DNA from: an uncultured Clostridia bacterium
Lineage (GTDB): Bacteria; Bacillota; Clostridia; Oscillospirales; Acutalibacteraceae
Direction of reading: 5' to 3'
Length of the DNA: 19,252 bases
Assembly: GCA_946628455.1 (NCBI GenBank)
Contig: CAMOWP010000018.1
Location: 1-19,252, forward strand
Part shown: piece after piece, positions 15,240-19,252 of the stretch
Position numbering within the stretch: position 1 is the first letter of the stretch
Layout of the letters: every line of letters starts with the position of its first letter
Program-made: the position numbers and the translations under genes
Notes under the pieces: generated by a model
What the model saw: only the letters and a program-made list of their open reading frames with translations
What the model was told of the DNA's origin: nothing
The model's database searches: none

Positions 15240-17764
15240 TAAGCCGTTACAACCCCTGCAGCCTTCTGCAGTCCTAACTTTTTAACAGCGTCTTCTCTCA
15301 TCTGGTATTTAAGGATTTTGCCTGCGGCGTTCATCGGGAATTCCTTAACGAAGTCAACGTATCTCGGCACCTTGTGTCTCGCCATGCTTGCGCCTACGAA
15401 TTCCTTCATCTCCTGCTCGGTCATCTCCTCTCCCTCCTTGAGAATTACGCACGCCATAATCTCTTCGCCGTATTGCTCGTCGGGAACGCCGATAACCTGA
15501 ACGTCGCTGACCTTCGGGTTTGTATAGATGAATTCCTCAATCTCTTTGGGATAGATGTTTTCGCCGCCGCGGATAATCATATCCTTGAGCCTGCCCGTAA
15601 TCTTGAAATTGCCGTCCGGAGTGCGGCAGGCAAGGTCTCCCGTATGGAGCCAGCCGTCCTTGTCAATTGCGGCTGTTGTTGCCTCGGGCATTTTGTAGTA
15701 GCCCTTCATAATGTTGTAGCCCCTTGCAAGGAATTCGCCCGTAACGTTGTCGGGGCATTCCTCGCCCGTTTCGGGGTCAACAATTTTGCATTCAATCTCA
15801 GGCATTGCGCGGCCTACCGTTGCAACTCTTACCTCGAGCGGGTCGTCAGTTGAGCTCATTGTGCAGCCCGGAGAAGCCTCGGTCTGGCCGTAAACAATCG
15901 TAATTTCCCTCATATTCATTTTGTTTACAACGTCCTGCATTGCCGAAATCGGGCAGGGGCTTCCCGCCATAATTCCCGTTCTCATATATGAGAAATCGGT
16001 CTTTTCAAAATCGGGGTGCTCAAGAAGCGCGATGAACATTGTGGGAACGCCGTGGAACGCCGTAATGTGCTCGTTATTAATGCACGCGAGCGACGGCTTC
16101 GGCGAAAAGTACGGAATCGGAAGGAGTGTTCCGCCGTGAGTCATTGTAGACGTCATAGCAAGCACCATTCCGAAGCAGTGGAACATCGGAACCTGAATCA
16201 TCATTCTGTCCGCTGTTGAAAGGTCCATTCTGTCGCCAATGCACTTTCCGTTGTTTACTATGTTGTAGTGCGTGAGCATAACGCCCTTCGGGAAGCCTGT
16301 TGTTCCAGAGGTGTACTGCATATTGCAGACGTCGTCAGGCTTAACGGCAGCCGCAAGCGCGTAAACCTCTTCCTTGTTAACCTGTGAAGCGCGCTCAAGA
16401 GCCTCGTTCCACTCAAGGCAGCCCTTTTGCTTAAAGCCTACCGTTATAACGTTTCTGAGGAAGGGGAGCCTCTTGCTGTGGAGCGGCTTGCCCTTTTTTG
16501 TGTTTTCAAGCTCGGGGCAGAGCTCGGCAACGATTTTGCCGTAGTGCGTGTCCTTAGCGCCCTCTGTTATAACAAGGGTGTGTGTATCTGACTGCTTTAA
16601 AAGATATTCAGCCTCGTGAATCTTGTACGCCGTGTTAACGGTTACAAGAACGGCACCGATTTTAACGGTTGCCCAGAAGGTGATGAACCACTGCGGAACG
16701 TTTGACGCCCAGATTGCAACGTGACTGCCCGCCGTAACGCCCATTGATATAAGAACTCTTGCAAATTCATCAACGTCGTCGCGGAATTCGGAATACGTTC
16801 TTGTGTAGTCAAGCGTTGTGTATTTGAACGCGTACTGGTCAGGGAATTCCTCAACCATTCTGTCAAGCACGTCTGAGAAGGTCTTTTCAATAAGAAGGTC
16901 CTTTTTCCATACGAATCTTCCCGTGTGCGCATTGTTGTAATATAAAGTCTTTTCCTTGCCTGCGGTGTAGTTGAACTGCTTCATATATGTTACGAAATGG
17001 GAGAAAATGATTTCCATATCGTCAATTTCCTCAAACCATCTCGGGTCCCATACAAGGGAGATAAAGCCGTCAAAGTTAACGCTTCGAAGCGCGAGCATAA
17101 CGTCCTTCATCGGGAGCTCACCCTCGCCGATAAGGCAGTATTCGTAGCCGTTTTCAGCCTTTCTTACATCGCTTATCTGAACATGCTTAACGTATGCGCC
17201 GAGGTTTTTGATTATTGAATCGGGCTTTTCTCCGATTGCCGTGTACGCCGCGCTTACATTCCACAGAGCCGCAAGGCTGTCGCTTGCAAAGTTTTCAAGA
17301 ATATCTCTTAAAACTGCCGTGTCTGCAAACATTCCTTTAGTTTCGATAAGCAAAACGATTTTTTTGTTTTCAGCTATCGGAACAAGCTTTTCAAGCATTT
17401 GAGTAACAAACGCAAAATTTTCCTCTGTTTTTTTCTCAGCCTCCGCTCTTACTCTTACGTAAGGAATGCTGAGGTTTTCGGCAATATCAATGCAAGCCTT
17501 AACCTCGCTTATTGTTGCGTCCTCCTTTTCCTCGTCCGAAAGGTCGCAGATTGTGTCAATGCAGGCGAGTGAAAGCTTTCTTTCAAAGAGCTTGCGCTTT
17601 GTCATATTTGCGGTGTATTCGTGAAAAGCTCCGTTTTTATCCGTAAAAAGAGGATTGTGGATGTTATGAAGCTCAATGCCCTTAAAGCCTAAATCCTCTG
17701 CGGTGTCGCAGAATTCTTCAAAGCTGATGTTGTACCAGCCTTTTGTGGAAAACGAAAGCTTCAT
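15239..17764 (-). CDS. Fusion: sugar-isomerase-like TIM barrel + AMP-forming acyl-CoA ligase
   Basis: An 841-residue two-part protein. Residues 1 to about 265 are a xylose-isomerase-like (AP endonuclease 2 superfamily) TIM barrel: Glu141 in LIETKG, His194 in KHVQISD, IGEGELP at 212-218. Related barrels, as I recall them, have WDVHHPY and SLEWD motifs; here they read WNVSAAY (168-174) and SLVWD (236-240), so an Asp, His and Glu expected at the metal site appear lost. Residues about 285-841 are a complete ANL-family ligase: YTSGTTGFPKG (484-494), YGQTEASPG (625-633), WLHTGD ending at Asp710, GRLKDMIIRGGENIYP (724-739) and catalytic Lys816 in AAGKILK. This part should activate a carboxylic acid to its CoA thioester, in the style of medium-chain acyl-CoA synthetases. 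A strong GGAGG lies in the end of the upstream gene, two bases of which separate them; the stop overlaps the amidohydrolase start. The acid substrate is unknown. Confidence 0.85.
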   Translation of the reverse strand: MKLSFSTKGWYNISFEEFCDTAEDLGFKGIELHNIHNPLFTDKNGAFHEYTANMTKRKLFERKLSLACIDTICDLSDEEKEDATISEVKACIDIAENLSIPYVRVRAEAEKKTEENFAFVTQMLEKLVPIAENKKIVLLIETKGMFADTAVLRDILENFASDSLAALWNVSAAYTAIGEKPDSIIKNLGAYVKHVQISDVRKAENGYEYCLIGEGELPMKDVMLALRSVNFDGFISLVWDPRWFEEIDDMEIIFSHFVTYMKQFNYTAGKEKTLYYNNAHTGRFVWKKDLLIEKTFSDVLDRMVEEFPDQYAFKYTTLDYTRTYSEFRDDVDEFARVLISMGVTAGSHVAIWASNVPQWFITFWATVKIGAVLVTVNTAYKIHEAEYLLKQSDTHTLVITEGAKDTHYGKIVAELCPELENTKKGKPLHSKRLPFLRNVITVGFKQKGCLEWNEALERASQVNKEEVYALAAAVKPDDVCNMQYTSGTTGFPKGVMLTHYNIVNNGKCIGDRMDLSTADRMMIQVPMFHCFGMVLAMTSTMTHGGTLLPIPYFSPKPSLACINNEHITAFHGVPTMFIALLEHPDFEKTDFSYMRTGIMAGSPCPISAMQDVVNKMNMREITIVYGQTEASPGCTMSSTDDPLEVRVATVGRAMPEIECKIVDPETGEECPDNVTGEFLARGYNIMKGYYKMPEATTAAIDKDGWLHTGDLACRTPDGNFKITGRLKDMIIRGGENIYPKEIEEFIYTNPKVSDVQVIGVPDEQYGEEIMACVILKEGEEMTEQEMKEFVGASMARHKVPRYVDFVKEFPMNAAGKILKYQMREDAVKKLGLQKAAGVVTA

Positions 17765-17766
17765 CC

Positions 17767-19143
17767 TTATGCCTCCTCGTAAACAATTTTGTTGATAGCG
17801 TTAAGATACGCCCTTATGCTTGCGCCGATAATATCTGTTGAAATGCCGTTGCCCGAATAGAGCTTTCCGCCCGAGCGAAGCTTAACAACAGCCGAGCCCA
17901 TTGCCTCCTTGCCCTCGGTAACAGCCTGAATCTGAAAATCGTCAAGCTCATAGTGACGGCCTATAATTTTATCTATCGCGATAAAGGAAGCGTCAATCGG
18001 GCCGTCGCCGATTTCAATGCCCTCAGTCGGCACGCCGTCGCGCTCAAGAACAATGTGCGCGCTCGCTGTGATGATATTTCCGTTATTTATAACGTAGCTT
18101 ACGAGCTTGTAGGCTGACGGAACCTGAAGCGCCGCAGAAGCAACGATTGCGTCAAGCTCCTTTGCGCCGACGTTCTTCTTTGAGGCAACTCGGAGGAATT
18201 CGTTGTAAACGTTAATTGAATCGTCCTCTGATAAGTCGTAGCCGAGCTTCTTGACAGCTGTGAGAACTGCCTCCTGAGTGTCGTTTTTATCAAGCCTTAT
18301 GCCGTCAAAATCAGCGTTAACCGTAACGGTTGTGTTTTCATTTTTTGCGTTGTCTGTAATCCAGTTAATCTGCTTAACTATTCTGTGAAGCTCGGTGTAT
18401 TTGATGTTTGAGGAAATATCGTAATCGTTGCCGTAATCCTTGATGATAGAGCCGAAGGTGTCAAGGCTCACCGTGTCTCCGCCAACCGCGCACTTAACGC
18501 AGGAGGCGCCGTTTCTTACTGCCAGGATTGCCTGAGCCGCCGCGAGCCCCGCCTTGTTGTTGCACTTAATGCCAACGGGAACGCCTGTGTTTTCAATTAT
18601 CTCCTTAACAAACTGAGCAAAATCATCGGGCAGCATGGAGCCCGCCGTGTCGCAAACAGTGATTCTGTCTGCGCCTGCCTGAGTAGCGTTTTTGATTGCG
18701 CTGTAAAGGAAATCTCTCTCCGCTCTCGTTGCGTCCGTTGCGCAAAATTCAACGGAGCTTACCTTTTCCTTTGCCGTCTTAACTGCCTTTTCAATCCAGT
18801 CAAGCATCTTTGCAGGCTTGAGGTGGCAGGTGTATTCCATACCTACGGGAGATACGGGAAGCTCAATTCTTATCGTTTTATGGTTAGTGTTTTCAAGCGC
18901 CTCGGCAGCGTCGGCAATGCTCTTTTCGCTCATACCTGCGGCAACTGAAATATTGCTGTGCTTAACAAATGATGAAACTGTTCTGACTAACAGGATATCA
19001 GTTTTTCCGTCTGTAATTTCAGGTAGCTCAATGATGTCTGCATTTAGCTTTTCAAGCTGACGAGCGATTTCAATTTTCTCTTTGAAGCTGAAGCTGTTGT
19101 GTGCGCGGCAGAGCGTTGTGTCTGCAATTTTGACATTTTTCAT
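17767..19143 (-). CDS. 2-isopropylmalate-synthase-like protein with degenerate active site and LeuA-type regulatory domain
   Basis: A 458-residue relative of 2-isopropylmalate/homocitrate synthases. It has the HMGL-like barrel (DTTL at 8-11, VEFCATDATR at 131-140, CDTAGSMLPDDF at 164-175) and a LeuA dimer/regulatory domain (about 330-455, with GDGPIDASFIAIDKIIG and STDIIGASIRAYLNAINKI). Metal-binding elements are gone: TLRDG reads TLCRA (Cys12-Arg13), and the HxHND motif reads KCNNK (193-197), so the Asp and both His are replaced; the GxGER loop reads VGGDT. Catalysis of the usual Claisen condensation seems doubtful, while the domain that binds leucine in true IPMS is kept. Start choice: AAAGGA runs into the ATG at 19152 but is eight bases from the ATG at 19143. 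It is the first gene after a T-box leader and two bases from the next gene. Confidence 0.8.
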   Translation of the reverse strand: MKNVKIADTTLCRAHNSFSFKEKIEIARQLEKLNADIIELPEITDGKTDILLVRTVSSFVKHSNISVAAGMSEKSIADAAEALENTNHKTIRIELPVSPVGMEYTCHLKPAKMLDWIEKAVKTAKEKVSSVEFCATDATRAERDFLYSAIKNATQAGADRITVCDTAGSMLPDDFAQFVKEIIENTGVPVGIKCNNKAGLAAAQAILAVRNGASCVKCAVGGDTVSLDTFGSIIKDYGNDYDISSNIKYTELHRIVKQINWITDNAKNENTTVTVNADFDGIRLDKNDTQEAVLTAVKKLGYDLSEDDSINVYNEFLRVASKKNVGAKELDAIVASAALQVPSAYKLVSYVINNGNIITASAHIVLERDGVPTEGIEIGDGPIDASFIAIDKIIGRHYELDDFQIQAVTEGKEAMGSAVVKLRSGGKLYSGNGISTDIIGASIRAYLNAINKIVYEEA

Positions 19144-19167
19144 AACTAACATCCTTTCGTTTTTAAT

Positions 19168-19198
19168 AAATAAATCCCCGAGGCGCTTGCCTCAGGGA
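19168..19198 (-). terminator. T-box intrinsic terminator
   Basis: Reading the minus strand, TCCCTGAGGC (19198-19189) pairs with GCCTCGGGGA (19184-19175, one G-U pair) around a four-base loop, followed by TTTATTT. Its 5' arm overlaps the TCCCT segment that would otherwise pair with the T-box motif in the antiterminator. Confidence 0.85.
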
Positions 19199-19252
19199 CG
19201 AATAATCGCGGTACCACCCTGATTGACCGTAAAAACGGTCCACTCTGCGAGG
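19168..19252 (-). promoter_or_regulatory. T-box riboswitch leader (3' part; 5' part outside the window)
   Basis: The minus strand carries AGGGTGGTACCGCG (19220-19207), the near-invariant T-box sequence, preceded by a GACCG/CGGTC hairpin (about 19224-19242) and followed by a TCCCT segment that can pair with AGGG to form the antiterminator, then the competing terminator. T-boxes bind a specific uncharged tRNA and permit transcription when that amino acid is scarce. The bulge TGGT would pair with a tRNA ending ACCA, so discriminator base A. That fits Leu, Ile, Val, Ala, Phe and several others, but not Gly, Ser, Thr or Trp. The specifier loop lies beyond the right edge, so the amino acid is not readable. 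Confidence 0.93.

Noticed and set aside
15374..15853. 159-codon open frame on the plus strand opposite the acyl-CoA ligase
   Set aside because: It mirrors conserved ligase codons and shows no family features; it is a by-product of codon bias.

Overview
The window looks like a chromosomal segment of a Gram-positive, anaerobic Bacillota, most likely class Clostridia and perhaps an Oscillospiraceae/Ruminococcaceae-type gut bacterium. The grounds are strong AGGAG-type ribosome binding sites, TTGACA/TATAAT-type promoters with mostly 17-base spacers, short U-tailed terminators, a T-box leader, a class B sortase with an SPKTG-type substrate, and the protein families themselves. I see no rRNA, tRNA, CRISPR array, insertion sequence or prophage block. 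The taxonomy is inference from style, not a match to a named genome.

Layout. (1) 1-747, minus strand: an NfeD-like membrane protein followed by the start of an SPFH/band-7 (stomatin-like) protein that runs off the left edge. (2) 1107-1379, plus: a 90-residue PQ-loop/SemiSWEET-like transporter subunit with its own promoter. (3) 1422-4291, minus operon: rsmA (ksgA), a MATE efflux protein and a membrane-anchored endolysin-like cell-wall hydrolase. (4) 4442-8034, plus: two overlapping genes for a heterodimeric ABC exporter, one half with a degenerate nucleotide site. (5) 8222-11057, plus: a cell-surface cluster with a small secreted protein ending in an SPKTG sorting signal, a class B sortase, and an LCP-family protein with a natural polyhistidine and Ser/Gly/His repeat segment. 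(6) 11215-13056, plus: an NhaC-type antiporter with an unusual secretory-type leader and acidic extracellular segment. (7) 13158-19252: a glutamine-synthetase-like gene on the plus strand, convergent with a minus-strand operon that reads from the right edge: T-box leader, an isopropylmalate-synthase-like protein, a TIM-barrel/acyl-CoA-ligase fusion, and an amidohydrolase.

The most unusual part is region 7. The T-box motif and terminator place the three-gene operon under control of tRNA charging, so it is presumably tied to amino-acid supply. Yet the IPMS-like protein has lost the residues that bind its catalytic metal, the TIM-barrel half of the fusion lacks several expected metal ligands, and the neighbouring glutamine-synthetase-like protein has Lys in place of two metal-binding Glu. 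The acyl-CoA ligase and amidohydrolase keep their catalytic motifs. This could be an undescribed pathway or a regulatory assembly built partly from pseudoenzymes. Region 5 is a coherent sortase/substrate/LCP wall-anchoring module whose LCP protein carries 24 histidines in a cytoplasmic repeat segment.
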